A stretch of DNA of 64,000 nucleotides from CTSOIL-112 sp049291875 (lineage in GTDB: Bacteria > Pseudomonadota > Gammaproteobacteria > Burkholderiales > Burkholderiaceae), in NCBI GenBank assembly GCA_049291875.1, contig JBATQE010000004.1, forward strand, positions 1-64,000, given 5' to 3'. Positions 1 through 9,189 of this stretch are shown here, piece by piece. Position 1 is the first letter of the stretch, and every line of letters begins with the position of its first letter. The notes beneath the pieces were generated by a model. It worked only from the letters and a program-made list of their open reading frames with translations. It was not told where the DNA came from and ran no database searches. The translations under genes and the position numbers were made by a program.

Positions 1-228
1 ACGCTCTGTTTGGTTGAGGTGGGTGTACTGTGTCATGGCAACTTTCTATTGGCGTAGAGAGGGTCAAGTGTACTCACCTTGACTTCTCTTACCGATTTTT
101 TTGTTGCACTTCGTACTTTAATTTAAGAATTATCATTTGATTGAATTTTTTAAATAACCCGCAACCCTTTTGTTTCATTAACACACATCGGTGTGCGTTA
201 GTTTTTACAACAACCCCGTCAAATCTCT

Positions 229-1470
229 TTATACCGTGTATTTTTGCTTAACGTATTCTTCCACAATCGCCTGAAACTCGGTGGCGATGCCATCGCCCTT
301 AAGCGTTTTCACGCGTTCGCCATCGACGTACACCGGCGCGACCGGCGTTTCGCCCGTACCCGGTAATGAAATACCGATATTGGCGTGTTTCGACTCACCC
401 GGCCCGTTGACCACGCAGCCCATCACGGCGACGGTCATGGATTCGACGCCCGGATAGATGTCTTTCCAGATCGGCATTTGCGCACGCAAGTAGTTTTGGA
501 TGCTGTCGGCCAGCTCTTGGAACACGGTGCTGGTGGTTCGACCACAGCCCGGGCAGGCGACAACCATCGGGGTGAATTGGCGCAAGCCCATGGTTTGCAA
601 AATTTCTTGCGCGACAATGACTTCTTTTTCACGCTTGCCATGCGGCTCGGGCGTGAGTGAGATGCGGATGGTGTCGCCGATGCCTTGTTGGAGCAACACG
701 GACAAGGCGGCGGTGGAGGCGACGATGCCTTTGCTGCCCATGCCCGCTTCGGTCAAACCGAGGTGCAGTGCATAATCGCAGCGCTGGGCGAGCGATTGGT
801 ACACGGCGATCAAGTCTTGTACGGCTGAGACTTTGCATGAAATCACGATTTTGTCCGCGCCCAAGCCGATGTTTTCGGCAGCTTGTGCGGATTCGAGTGC
901 AGAGGTGATCAATGCCTCGACCATGACCTGCTGCGCCGTCCACGGTGTCGCGCGTGTGTGGTTTTCGTCCATGATGCGTGCGAGGACTTTTTGATCGAGA
1001 CTGCCCCAGTTCACGCCGATGCGCACGGCTTTGTCGTATTTGGCCGCCACTTCGATCATTTGGGCAAATTTGTCGTCGCGGGTGGAGCCGGCGCCGACAT
1101 TCCCCGGATTGATGCGGTATTTGGACAGGGCTTGCGCGCAGTCGGGGTATTGAGTCAGTAATTTGTGACCGTTGTAGTGAAAATCGCCCACCAGCGGGGT
1201 GTATACGCCCATTTGGTCGAGTTTTTCACGAATATATGGCACGGCCTGCGCGGCTTCGGGCGAATTGACTGTGATGCGCACCAGCTCGGAACCGGCTTGC
1301 GTCAGTTCTTTGACTTGAATCGCGGTGCCGAGTGCGTCAACGGTGTCGGTGTTAGTCATGGATTGCACGACCACCGGATGCGTGCCGCCGATGATGACTT
1401 GATGCGTGCCGTGGCGCACCACGACTTCGTGTGTGTGGTTGCGTGCGCCGATGCCGACTTGAACGCCCAT
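229..1470 (-). CDS. ispG: 4-hydroxy-3-methylbut-2-enyl diphosphate synthase
   Basis: IspG (GcpE) reductively converts the cyclic diphosphate MEcPP to HMBPP, the penultimate step of the MEP isoprenoid pathway, in the cytosol. The 413-residue protein is full length for the short bacterial form. The three [4Fe-4S] cluster cysteines are visible: a CPGC pair near residues 304 and 307 and a third in GCVVNGPGE near 352. The N-terminal half carries the TIM-barrel motif VQSMTNTDT. ATG at 1470 is preferred over the in-frame GTG at 1476 because AGGAG lies five bases upstream of it. It is the last gene seen in the ndk-rlmN-pilF-rodZ-ispG run and lies 34 bp after rodZ. Identification is very secure. Confidence 0.97.
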   Translation of the reverse strand: MGVQVGIGARNHTHEVVVRHGTHQVIIGGTHPVVVQSMTNTDTVDALGTAIQVKELTQAGSELVRITVNSPEAAQAVPYIREKLDQMGVYTPLVGDFHYNGHKLLTQYPDCAQALSKYRINPGNVGAGSTRDDKFAQMIEVAAKYDKAVRIGVNWGSLDQKVLARIMDENHTRATPWTAQQVMVEALITSALESAQAAENIGLGADKIVISCKVSAVQDLIAVYQSLAQRCDYALHLGLTEAGMGSKGIVASTAALSVLLQQGIGDTIRISLTPEPHGKREKEVIVAQEILQTMGLRQFTPMVVACPGCGRTTSTVFQELADSIQNYLRAQMPIWKDIYPGVESMTVAVMGCVVNGPGESKHANIGISLPGTGETPVAPVYVDGERVKTLKGDGIATEFQAIVEEYVKQKYTV

Positions 1471-1504
1471 AATCACTCCTGATGATTGATTGTCAATTTG
1501 TCAA

Positions 1505-2380
1505 TTATTGTAGGTTCTCAATGCGAACCACGGTATTGCGGCCTTTGAGCAATGGCGCTAAGTCATACGGCTGACCTTTCCAGCTCATATCGACTTTGGT
1601 ACCGTCACCCAATTTGACGCGCAGTGGCGCTTCGCCTTGAACATTTTGCTCGGTGTCCGGCTGTTGCAAGCCGGTCAACAGAATTTTGCCCTGCGCATCT
1701 TTGATTTCCACCCAAACCGGCCCACGGAATTTGAGATTCAGGGCATCGCCCGCAGGCGCTGTTGCATCTGCAGGCGCGGTAGGTGTAGCGGTTGCGTCTG
1801 CAGGCGCTGCTGCGGTAGGTGCGGCAGGCGTGGTGGTATTGGCCGTTTCTGGCGCAGGCGTTGCAGTAGGCTGCGCCGGCGGCGTAGCCACTTGCACTTG
1901 GTTCGGCGGTGTGAGTTTTTGCGCATCGTCACGGCCTTTGAACAGGCGTGCGCCAAAAATCCAGTAGGCCAACAAGGCCAATACGATCAAACTCAGCAAT
2001 ACCAAGCCCAATTTCGGCAATCCCGAACGCCCCATGCTGGCGGTTTGCTTGATCGGCTTTTGCCCTTCTTTGATACCGACCGAGGCCAATGCACTGGCAG
2101 GTTTGAATTGGCTTGGCAGCAAGGCCATCGCTTGTGCCTGATCCGCGCCGACCGCCTTGACGTATTGGCTCACAATCCCGCGCAGCACCACCGGTGTGCT
2201 AATCTGCGAGAAATCGTCCGTTTCCAAGGCCTCTAAATAGGCAACGGGTCGGTTGGTGCGCTGCGCCAAGTCGCTGATCGATAAACCGCTGGCCAAGCGT
2301 GCTTTGGCCAAATACTGCCCCAAACTCTGTGCGGATGGGCTTGCTTCGTTGGTGAAATTGGTTGGATTATCCATGCTCAT
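1505..2380 (-). CDS. rodZ: RodZ-like cytoskeletal helix-turn-helix membrane protein
   Basis: RodZ links the MreB cytoskeleton to the inner membrane and keeps rod shape. The 291-residue protein has the RodZ architecture: a cytoplasmic Xre-type helix-turn-helix at about residues 20-85 (motif GLSISDLAQRTNRPVAYLEA), one membrane segment at about 125-145, a low-complexity linker rich in Ala, Pro and Thr at about 160-210, and a C-terminal beta domain (DUF4115) ending near the terminus. It sits between pilF and ispG, the usual betaproteobacterial place. ATG at 2380 is used; a second in-frame ATG two codons later is equally possible. The Ala/Pro/Thr linker consists of short near-repeats and is probably length-variable between strains. 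Confidence 0.88.
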   Translation of the reverse strand: MSMDNPTNFTNEASPSAQSLGQYLAKARLASGLSISDLAQRTNRPVAYLEALETDDFSQISTPVVLRGIVSQYVKAVGADQAQAMALLPSQFKPASALASVGIKEGQKPIKQTASMGRSGLPKLGLVLLSLIVLALLAYWIFGARLFKGRDDAQKLTPPNQVQVATPPAQPTATPAPETANTTTPAAPTAAAPADATATPTAPADATAPAGDALNLKFRGPVWVEIKDAQGKILLTGLQQPDTEQNVQGEAPLRVKLGDGTKVDMSWKGQPYDLAPLLKGRNTVVRIENLQ

Positions 2381-2426
2381 TGTCCAATATGATCCAGATG
2401 TGTTCTAAAAATAGGGGTTAGTACCG

Positions 2427-3215
2427 TTAAAACCATTGCCATTGTTCGGCACGCAGCCATTTGGCCTCTTGCGACGCGGGGAACTGCTTTTGCAGCCGCT
2501 CTGCCGCGCCCGTTCGATGGCTCGGCGAACCATGCTCAATGCGTGCGAGCAGCCACAGCGTTTCCGGCGTTTCCAGCGCATCGCCCAATAGTTTTTGCGT
2601 CATTTGCCAATCCGCTTGCGCCGCGCGCCATTGCGATTTTTGCACCGCCAAATGCCCTCGGTACAGATACGCCGTGGCAAAATCCGGGCGCATCGCCAGT
2701 GCCGCATTGATGTATGAATCGGCCAACTCGTATTGCTCCAGACGCGCCGCGCACACGCTGGCATTGACCAAAGCCTTGTCCAAACTGCCGTACAACGGAT
2801 CGCGCAACACCGGCGACAATTCGTTCAAACCTTGCGCCATGCGGTCGGTTTGACACAAATACCACGCATAGCTGTTGCGCAAGTCGCTGGTGGGCAAACG
2901 CTGTACCTCGCTCAAACTCAGCGCCTGACGAAAATGTGCATCGGCCTGTGCATTTTGGCGCAACTGCGCATAGATCAAGGCCAACAACGTATGCCCCGGC
3001 ACATAGCCCGCATCGCTATCGAGTGCGATTTGCGCCTCCTGCACCGCTACGGCGACTTGTCCCGCTTGGTAATAACGCGCCGCCAACTCAGTGTGTACCC
3101 GCGCCTGCGCCTGAGCGCTATTGGCACTCGTGCTCGCACAGGCGCTCAACCACCCCGTGGCACTCAGCAGACTCAAACTCAAGGCGAATCCAATCCGGTG
3201 CGCGTGGAGGTTCAT
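2427..3215 (-). CDS. pilF: Type IV pilus biogenesis/stability lipoprotein PilF (PilW)
   Basis: PilF/PilW is an outer-membrane lipoprotein pilotin that promotes assembly of the PilQ secretin. The 262-residue protein starts with a lipoprotein signal peptide whose lipobox ends LSAC at about residues 23-26. Several tetratricopeptide repeats follow (for example YYQAGQVAVAVQEAQIALD and the stretch around residues 75-110). The start overlaps the rlmN stop by four bases (ATGA), so the two are translationally coupled. No other pilus gene is in this window; in this lineage pilF normally travels with rlmN and rodZ rather than with the pil operons. TPR proteins are hard to assign by motif alone, but the neighbourhood makes the call firm. 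Confidence 0.88.
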   Translation of the reverse strand: MNLHAHRIGFALSLSLLSATGWLSACASTSANSAQAQARVHTELAARYYQAGQVAVAVQEAQIALDSDAGYVPGHTLLALIYAQLRQNAQADAHFRQALSLSEVQRLPTSDLRNSYAWYLCQTDRMAQGLNELSPVLRDPLYGSLDKALVNASVCAARLEQYELADSYINAALAMRPDFATAYLYRGHLAVQKSQWRAAQADWQMTQKLLGDALETPETLWLLARIEHGSPSHRTGAAERLQKQFPASQEAKWLRAEQWQWF

Positions 3216-4408
3216 GAGCGCTCACCTGCTTTCGATGCCGCATGGGGCGCGTCATTGAGCGCATCAATCTGCGATTGCATTTGCTCAAACGAAATCACAT
3301 TCGTCGGGCGCGGGGTGAAAATCAATTTTTGCTCCGCCGCGCGTTCGTTGCGCCGTGTGCGATCCAGCACCTGTCCGGCCAATTGCCCGCACGCCGCGTC
3401 AATATCGTCGCCGCGCGTTTTGCGAATAGTGGTGACGATGCCTGCTTCGAGCAAGACTTCGCCAAACGCACGCACCTGATCGCGCGAAGACACTTTCAAA
3501 CCCGACTCAGGGAACGGATTGAATGGAATCAGATTGAATTTGCACGGCACATCGCGCACCAGTTTGACCAACTCTTTGGCCTGCGCCACGCTGTCATTGA
3601 CGCCGCGCAGCATGACGTATTCAAAGGTCACAAAATCACGCGGCGCTTTTTCCAAATAGCGCAAACACGCGTCCATCAGCTCACGCAGCGGGTATTTTTT
3701 GTTCAACGGAACCAACTCGTCACGCAGCGCATCGTTCGGCGCATGCAAGGATACGGCCAATGCCACCGGACAATCCTCTTTGAGCCGATCCATCATCGGC
3801 ACCACGCCGGAGGTCGAGACCGTGACGCGGCGACGCGACAGCCCGTAGGCGTTGTCGTCAAGCATCAGATTGAGCGCAGGCACCAGCGCGTTGTAGTTGA
3901 GCAGCGGTTCACCCATGCCCATCATCACCACGTTGGTAATCACGCGATTACCTTTCGGATCAGCGCCGAGCGCATGATTGGCCCACCACAGTTGGCTGAT
4001 GATTTCCGCCGTGGTCAGGTTGCGATTAAAGCCTTGATGCCCCGTGGAGCAAAAGCGGCAGTTGACCGCACAACCGGCTTGGCTGGACACGCACAGCGTA
4101 CCGCGCGAGGTTTCGGGAATGTACACGGTTTCCACCGCATTGCCCTGCCCCACATCGGTCAGCCATTTACGCGTGCCGTCGGTCGAGACGTGATCGCTCA
4201 AAATCGTCGGCAGGGGTAAGCTGCATTCAGCCTCTAAGCGCGCACGCAAAGATTTGGCCAAATCGGTCATTTGCTCGAAGTTTTGCGCGCCCATGTGGTG
4301 AATCCAACGCAGCACTTGACGCGCGCGGAACGGCTTTTCGCCCATCTGAGCGAAAAATTCGTTCATGCCCTTGGCATCAAAATTGAGTAAATTGGTGTGC
4401 GTTGTCAT
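3212..4408 (-). CDS. rlmN: Dual-specificity 23S rRNA/tRNA adenine-C2 methyltransferase
   Basis: RlmN is a radical-SAM enzyme that methylates C2 of A2503 in 23S rRNA and of A37 in some tRNAs. The 398-residue protein has the radical-SAM cluster motif CAVNCRFC near residues 112-119 and the GMGEPL motif near 167. The second conserved cysteine that forms the methyl-transfer adduct lies in DDIDAACGQLAG near residue 342. Length is normal. A non-conserved C-terminal tail of about 30 residues follows. It overlaps pilF downstream by four bases. No strong Shine-Dalgarno sequence precedes the ATG at 4408, but the N-terminus matches family members. Confidence 0.96.
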   Translation of the reverse strand: MTTHTNLLNFDAKGMNEFFAQMGEKPFRARQVLRWIHHMGAQNFEQMTDLAKSLRARLEAECSLPLPTILSDHVSTDGTRKWLTDVGQGNAVETVYIPETSRGTLCVSSQAGCAVNCRFCSTGHQGFNRNLTTAEIISQLWWANHALGADPKGNRVITNVVMMGMGEPLLNYNALVPALNLMLDDNAYGLSRRRVTVSTSGVVPMMDRLKEDCPVALAVSLHAPNDALRDELVPLNKKYPLRELMDACLRYLEKAPRDFVTFEYVMLRGVNDSVAQAKELVKLVRDVPCKFNLIPFNPFPESGLKVSSRDQVRAFGEVLLEAGIVTTIRKTRGDDIDAACGQLAGQVLDRTRRNERAAEQKLIFTPRPTNVISFEQMQSQIDALNDAPHAASKAGERS

Positions 4409-4676
4409 AAATCACTTAAGCCATTCGGCGCATTCGTCGAATTGAAAAAATCGAACCGAAGCCAATCGAGCCAAAACCAACTGAAAAACCACGATAAAAC
4501 CACAATAAAACAGCGGATACTGCGTTCGCCTAAAAAGACCAAAAGCGCGAGCCTACCGCGCCGCGCCTTTTGGATATCGTTTGCCCTCATTCAGCCCAAT
4601 GAAGCGGCGACCGAATGTTTACGTCATCACTTCATCAAACGGCAAACGAATCGTCCGATTCATCCGACTGCTACGA

Positions 4677-5081
4677 TTAGCCGAAGAAATATTTGATTTC
4701 GATGGCAGCGTTTTCGAGGCTATCAGAGCCGTGAACCGCGTTCGCATCAATTGATTCGGCGAAATCCGCGCGGATGGTACCGGCAGCGGCTTCTTTCGGA
4801 TTGGTCGCGCCCATCAATTCGCGGTTTTTGGCAACGGCGTTTTCGCCTTCCAACACCTGAATCATCACCGGACCGGAGATCATGAATTTCACCAAGTCGC
4901 CAAAGAAAGGACGCTCTTTGTGTACTGCGTAGAAGCCTTCTGCATCGGCTTGGCTCAAATGTTTCATTTTCGCTTCAACGATTTTCAAGCCCGCGTTTTC
5001 AAAACGGCTGTAAATTTGACCGATGACGTTTTTTGCCACTGCGTCCGGTTTGATGATAGATAAAGTGCGTTCGATTGCCAT
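4677..5081 (-). CDS. ndk: Nucleoside diphosphate kinase
   Basis: Ndk transfers the gamma phosphate from ATP to other nucleoside diphosphates through a phosphohistidine. Starting at ATG 5081 the protein is 134 residues and begins MAIERTLSIIKPDAV, the canonical Ndk start; AGGAG lies eight bases upstream. The active-site histidine is in NAVHGSDS near residue 117. Upstream in-frame codons to 5135 are not conserved and were excluded. Length is slightly short of the usual 141 residues, with the normal C-terminal end IKYFFG. It heads the rlmN-pilF-rodZ-ispG run, with a 268-bp gap before rlmN. Confidence 0.97.
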   Translation of the reverse strand: MAIERTLSIIKPDAVAKNVIGQIYSRFENAGLKIVEAKMKHLSQADAEGFYAVHKERPFFGDLVKFMISGPVMIQVLEGENAVAKNRELMGATNPKEAAAGTIRADFAESIDANAVHGSDSLENAAIEIKYFFG

Positions 5082-5376
5082 GTTGCCATGCTCCTGTACA
5101 AATAATGAATGAATAACTGCTGAATCAAGCCGCAACCCATGCCTCGCATGGATTCACGTTGAATGATGATGACCGATGGGCGATTCCGTAAAAAACCGAT
5201 CAGCCGTGCTTAAAATCACTTGCAACTGTTTAAAAAATAGACAAAATGCCTTTAAACAACGCCGCGCATTATACCACAGCATTTATCTGCAAAGCATTGA
5301 ATTAACGACCCAAGCCGATTTTTTGCCCACTTTTTCCACCCCATTCTTCACCTCTTTTTGCAGGCTATTGAAGCAC

Positions 5377-5403
5377 AAAAAAGCCCCGAGCGTCATCGGG
5401 GCT
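5377..5403 (-). terminator. Rho-independent terminator of amtB
   Basis: An 8-bp perfect stem (AGCCCCGA at 5382-5389 pairing with TCGGGGCT at 5396-5403, loop of six bases) is followed on the minus strand by a run of six T. It lies 20 bp after the amtB stop codon. Confidence 0.85.
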
Positions 5404-5423
5404 GATGCAGCACAAGCATTCGC

Positions 5424-6650
5424 TCACGCATCCGAAGTCGAGGCGATTTTGTGAATGCTCAAATCTGCGCCGTTATATTCCTCTTCGTGCGTCAAACGAA
5501 TGCCCATCGTTGCCTTGAGCGTTCCATACACCAGCGCACTGCCCAGCACCGCGATCACAATACCCAACAACGTACCGAACAGTTGCGAGAAAAAGCTCAC
5601 GCCACCCAAACCGCCGAGCGCCGTCTGCCCAAAAATCCCCGCAGCAATGCCGCCCCAAGCGCCACACAGACCATGCAAAGGCCACACACCGAGTACATCG
5701 TCGATTTTCAAGCGGTTTTGCGTCAGAGTAAACATATAGACAAACAAGGCGCCTGCGACCGCACCCACAAACAAAGCCGCGATCGGATGCATCAAATTCG
5801 AACCGGCGCACACCGCGACCAAGCCCGCCAAAGGACCGTTGTGGATAAAACCCGGGTCATTTTTGCCTGCGACCAAAGCCGCCAACGTTCCGCCCACCAT
5901 CGCCATCAACGAGTTCACCGCAACCAAACCGGAAATATCGGCGATTTTTTGCGCACTCATCACATTAAAGCCGAACCAGCCAACCGTCAGCGTCCACGCG
6001 CCCAAAGCCAAAAACGGAATATTGGACGGCGGATGCGCCGAAATGCGCCCTTCTTTGGAATAACGTCCGCGACGCGAGCCGAGCAGCAGCACCGCGACCA
6101 AACCCATCCAGCCGCCCACCGTATGCACCACGACCGAACCGGCAAAATCCTTGAACTCCTCGCCAAACCATGCCTTGAACACGCCCTGCATACCCAGATT
6201 GCCGTGCCAAACCATGCCCTCAAAAATCGGGTAAATCAGTCCGACCAGCAAGGAGGTTGCGATCACCTGCGGCAAAAATTTCGCCCGCTCGGCAATCCCG
6301 CCGGAAATAATCGCCGGAATCGCCGCCGCAAACGTGAGCAAGAAGAAAAAGCGCACCAGTTCAACGCCATTATTCTGCACCATGGTCTGCGCACTGCCGA
6401 AAAAATGCTCGCCATAGGCAATGCCAAAGCCAACCAAAAAATACGCCAAGGTCGACACGCAAAAATCCACCAAGATTTTCACCAGCGCATTCACCTGATT
6501 TTTACGGCGCACCGTACCCAGCTCCAAAAAGGCAAAACCGGCGTGCATCGCCAGCACCATCACCGCACCGATGAGCAAAAACATGACGTCGACGCCGCTT
6601 TGCAACTGTAAAAATTGGCTAATACTCACCGCTTGATTCGATGACTCCAC
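5424..6650 (-). CDS. amtB: Ammonium transporter (Amt family)
   Basis: This inner-membrane trimeric channel conducts ammonium/ammonia. The protein is 408 residues with about 11 predicted membrane segments. Family hallmarks are AMHAGFAFLELGTVRRKNQ near the N-terminus, GGIAERAKF, DFAGSVVVHTVGGW and the histidine-containing PLHGLCGAWGG. The start is taken as GTG at 6650 because AAGGAG lies seven bases upstream and the downstream residues match the family; an open frame extends to 6869 but shows no conservation. Unlike E. coli AmtB there is no obvious cleavable signal peptide. No PII gene (glnK) is adjacent, which is unusual. The upstream 276 bp separates it from the divergent YbjQ gene and must hold both promoters. 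Confidence 0.93.
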   Translation of the reverse strand: MESSNQAVSISQFLQLQSGVDVMFLLIGAVMVLAMHAGFAFLELGTVRRKNQVNALVKILVDFCVSTLAYFLVGFGIAYGEHFFGSAQTMVQNNGVELVRFFFLLTFAAAIPAIISGGIAERAKFLPQVIATSLLVGLIYPIFEGMVWHGNLGMQGVFKAWFGEEFKDFAGSVVVHTVGGWMGLVAVLLLGSRRGRYSKEGRISAHPPSNIPFLALGAWTLTVGWFGFNVMSAQKIADISGLVAVNSLMAMVGGTLAALVAGKNDPGFIHNGPLAGLVAVCAGSNLMHPIAALFVGAVAGALFVYMFTLTQNRLKIDDVLGVWPLHGLCGAWGGIAAGIFGQTALGGLGGVSFFSQLFGTLLGIVIAVLGSALVYGTLKATMGIRLTHEEEYNGADLSIHKIASTSDA

Positions 6651-6926
6651 CGCACGCTCCTTATACAAACATACAATCCGCACCTCGCAACCGCGAGATT
6701 CCAATAAACGTGCGCATGGTAAATTCATGCAGGTGCATCCAACAGCCCAAAATGTCACAAAAGTTTGTCCAAATCGGTGCAACGCTTCAATTTTGCAATA
6801 TTTTGGTGCAAAAATATTCGTTGCGTCAGGATAAGAAGCCATTCCAGTGCAAACCCACATTGTCTGCACCGAAACAAAGCAAGCCGAGGAATGTATAATG
6901 AGCCATCATTCAACCAAGGAAAATCC

Positions 6927-7250
6927 ATGCTACTGAGTAATTTAGAAACCCTGCCCGAATACCGCGTCGTCAAACATCTGGGGCTGGTGCAAGGCTCCAC
7001 CGTGCGCAGTAAACACGCGGGACGCGACCTCATGGCCAGCGTGAAAAACGTATTCGGCGGCGAATTGCGCGGCTACACCGAGTTGCTCGAAGAGTCGCGT
7101 AAAGAAGCCATTGAGCGGATGCAGGAACAGGCGCGCCAACTCGGTGCAAACGCGATTCTGAACATCCGCTTTTCCACCTCGGCGATCACCGCCGGCGCAG
7201 CCGAGATTTTCGCCTACGGCAGCGCCGTGATAGTTGAACCGCTCAGTTAA
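6927..7250 (+). CDS. YbjQ family (UPF0145) putative heavy-metal-binding protein
   Basis: A 107-residue soluble protein of the YbjQ/DUF74 family, small proteins that form a homopentameric ring; their molecular role is unproven and metal binding is proposed from structure. Family features are the motif YTELLEESRKEAIERM near residues 52-67 and GANAILNIRFSTS near 75-87. The start at ATG 6927 has AAGGA seven bases upstream. It is followed 22 bp later by a second, membrane-anchored protein with the same domain and then by an M48 protease, apparently one operon. The family is sure; the function is not known. Confidence 0.85.
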   Translation: MLLSNLETLPEYRVVKHLGLVQGSTVRSKHAGRDLMASVKNVFGGELRGYTELLEESRKEAIERMQEQARQLGANAILNIRFSTSAITAGAAEIFAYGSAVIVEPLS

Positions 7251-7272
7251 GCCCTCAGTTAAGCCAATTGAT

Positions 7273-7761
7273 ATGGACGCACTCATTAAACTCATTATCT
7301 TTGTCAGCATGATGCTGCTCGGTTTTTTCTTTGGCCGACGCGCCGAGCGCAAACATTACCAGAGCATTTTGGCGCGCGAAGAAGCCCTGCGCCACATCCT
7401 GCTCACCAGTGTGAAAGAGCCGCCCGCCGAACTGCAAAACGCACAGTTGGTGATGGGCAGCGTCGTGGTCGCATCGGATTATTTCAAACAATTCGTCGCG
7501 TGGCTGCGCAGTCTGTTTGGCGGACACGTCACCTCATTTGAAAGCCTGCTGGATCGCGCGCGGCGCGAAGCGATTTTGCGCATGAAAGAAAACACCCAAA
7601 AGCAAGGCGCAAACATCATCTGCAACGTCAAATTCACCACCGCCTCGATCAATAAAGACGCCTCCAGCTCCTCAACCGTAGAGGCCATGGCCTTCGGCAC
7701 GGCAGGCTATCTGCCACCATCCGAAACGCCAGCAACAGACCGCGCCACCGCTACTGCCTAA
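7273..7761 (+). CDS. Membrane-anchored YbjQ-like (DUF74) protein
   Basis: A 162-residue protein with an N-terminal membrane helix (about residues 3-19, ending at FFGRRAERK) and a YbjQ-like domain after it: SFESLLDRARREAILRM near residues 98-114 and GANIICNVKFTTASI near 121-135 match the same motifs in the preceding gene. The two look like a duplicated pair, one soluble and one membrane tethered. ATG at 7273 is chosen because it places the membrane helix at the terminus; an in-frame start at 7234 would overlap the previous gene. No strong ribosome binding site is visible, so translation may be coupled to the upstream gene. Function unknown. Confidence 0.75.
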   Translation: MDALIKLIIFVSMMLLGFFFGRRAERKHYQSILAREEALRHILLTSVKEPPAELQNAQLVMGSVVVASDYFKQFVAWLRSLFGGHVTSFESLLDRARREAILRMKENTQKQGANIICNVKFTTASINKDASSSSTVEAMAFGTAGYLPPSETPATDRATATA

Positions 7762-7778
7762 CAAACAACACCGATACC

Positions 7779-8597
7779 ATGCAGATTGAAAACCCCAAGC
7801 TTGACGAGCGACACAACCCCAACATCACGCACGAGCCGGCCTCACGCGAACTGTGGCGACTGCTGGTACAAGTTGGCTTGCTTTTGCTCATTCTGTTTGG
7901 CCTCGCGCGTGCGCTGGCGTGGGGCATCGGTCAATATCTACCGTATGCCTATGAACAGCGCTACCTCGCGCCGCTGGCACAAGCTTTGCTCGAAGGCACG
8001 CACACGGACGACAAACTACAAAGTCTCGCCGACCAACTGGCGCACAACATGAATTTACCCGACGGGATGCAGGTCAAAATCCACGTCAGCCCCGAGCCGG
8101 ACGTGAACGCATTCGCCACCTTCGGCGGCAATGTCGTCGTCATGCAAGGATTGCTCGAAAAAGCCCCGACCGAGCAAGCATTAAGCATGGTATTGGCACA
8201 TGAAATGGCGCATTTGCAGCACCGCGATTCACTCAAAGCCGTCAGCCAAACCGCAATGCTTCAGCTCGCCCGTGCCGCCATTTTCGGCCAACAAAGCGCG
8301 ATTGACCAAAGCCTCATGCTCGGAATGCTCTCCTACAGCCGCGCGCAGGAAACTGCCGCCGACGAAACCGCGCTCGGCACGCTGCACGCGCACTACGGCA
8401 CGGTTGCAGGTGGCATCGAGATGTACCAGCTTTTGGCGGATGAAGAAAACAACCACAACGCACGCCGCTGGCTACCGCAATGGCTCGCCACCCACCCCGA
8501 CACCGCGCAACGCCAAACCCATCTGCGCCAATATGCCCAAAGCAAGGGCTATCCGACCGAAGGCAAAACCACGCCGAATCCGTGGTTAAAACCCTAA
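7779..8597 (+). CDS. M48 family zinc metalloprotease, membrane anchored
   Basis: A 272-residue peptidase of the M48 family (HtpX/Oma1/LoiP relatives). One membrane segment lies at about residues 30-48. The zinc-binding motif HEMAH is at about 141-145 and the third ligand is in the later helix QETAADETALG near residue 190. M48 enzymes of this layout act in the envelope on misfolded membrane or lipoprotein substrates. It lies 17 bp after the membrane-anchored YbjQ gene, suggesting that the three proteins act together, perhaps in envelope quality control; that link is inference. There is no lipobox, so it is not a BepA or LoiP-type lipoprotein. Confidence 0.88.
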   Translation: MQIENPKLDERHNPNITHEPASRELWRLLVQVGLLLLILFGLARALAWGIGQYLPYAYEQRYLAPLAQALLEGTHTDDKLQSLADQLAHNMNLPDGMQVKIHVSPEPDVNAFATFGGNVVVMQGLLEKAPTEQALSMVLAHEMAHLQHRDSLKAVSQTAMLQLARAAIFGQQSAIDQSLMLGMLSYSRAQETAADETALGTLHAHYGTVAGGIEMYQLLADEENNHNARRWLPQWLATHPDTAQRQTHLRQYAQSKGYPTEGKTTPNPWLKP

Positions 8598-8712
8598 CTG
8601 CACATCAAGTACATTTAAATCTGTGTATTTTTATAAGAATTTACCAACCGCTACTTGCTTCCCTGATAAAAATTCCGCAAAATAAAGAAACAATATCAAC
8701 CGGATAAAAATC

Positions 8713-9168
8713 ATGGATGCAATTTTCAGTGCTGTTGCAATGTGTATGGCCTTGATGTTTCTTGCTTTCATAGGTTTGGGTACGGCGGGATATGTTCACG
8801 ATAAAATTGAAAACACGCCGGAGAAAATTGAACAACGAGCCAAGCAGACAGCTGACGATTACGAACAAGCAAAACGCAATATCCACTCACCACAGCTTGA
8901 ATGGGTTATTGGCGCAGGACGAATGAACGCTGTACAATCGATGCAGTTTGAAAATTGCAAAGCGGACTACTATGGATATACTTGCATTTCAACCACGAAA
9001 TCTCTTTATAACGCACCCATTAAGTCCGCTCGTATAACTCTACGTCCCGATGGCGATTTGCCTTACGACATCATCAAAAAAGGACCCTATAAAGATTTTT
9101 CGAGTGATATTCGCAATGTACCCGCGCAGGATTTGGGGTTTCAAGGCGTGTATTTCGATTTATCTTAA
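8713..9168 (+). CDS. Hypothetical membrane-anchored protein
   Basis: I do not recognise this 151-residue protein. It has one N-terminal hydrophobic helix (about residues 4-26), then a charged, probably helical stretch (EKIEQRAKQTADDYEQAKRN), then a small domain with two cysteines (NCKADYYGYTC, residues about 81-91) that could form a disulfide in the periplasm. The DNA is visibly richer in A+T than the flanking housekeeping genes. It is followed 21 bp later by another unrecognised gene in the same direction, and both end at a strong terminator. Possible recent acquisition. Confidence 0.6.
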   Translation: MDAIFSAVAMCMALMFLAFIGLGTAGYVHDKIENTPEKIEQRAKQTADDYEQAKRNIHSPQLEWVIGAGRMNAVQSMQFENCKADYYGYTCISTTKSLYNAPIKSARITLRPDGDLPYDIIKKGPYKDFSSDIRNVPAQDLGFQGVYFDLS

Positions 9169-9189
9169 GACACCAAAAATGAACAGTGC

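Noticed and set aside
1..228. Inverted repeat around 17-81 and a T run near 97 at the window start, possibly a terminator
   Set aside because: The repeat is imperfect with a long loop and the neighbouring gene to the left is not visible, so no feature can be supported. hisS would be expected further left by synteny but is not in the window.
4397..4696. Open frames in the gap between rlmN and ndk
   Set aside because: Low-complexity Lys/Arg/Ser-rich products without ribosome binding sites, overlapping both flanking genes.
5451..6611. Long 386-codon open frame on the plus strand opposite amtB
   Set aside because: It is the antisense of a clearly conserved membrane protein; its product is rich in Arg, His and Gln with no domain, a typical shadow of a hydrophobic gene.
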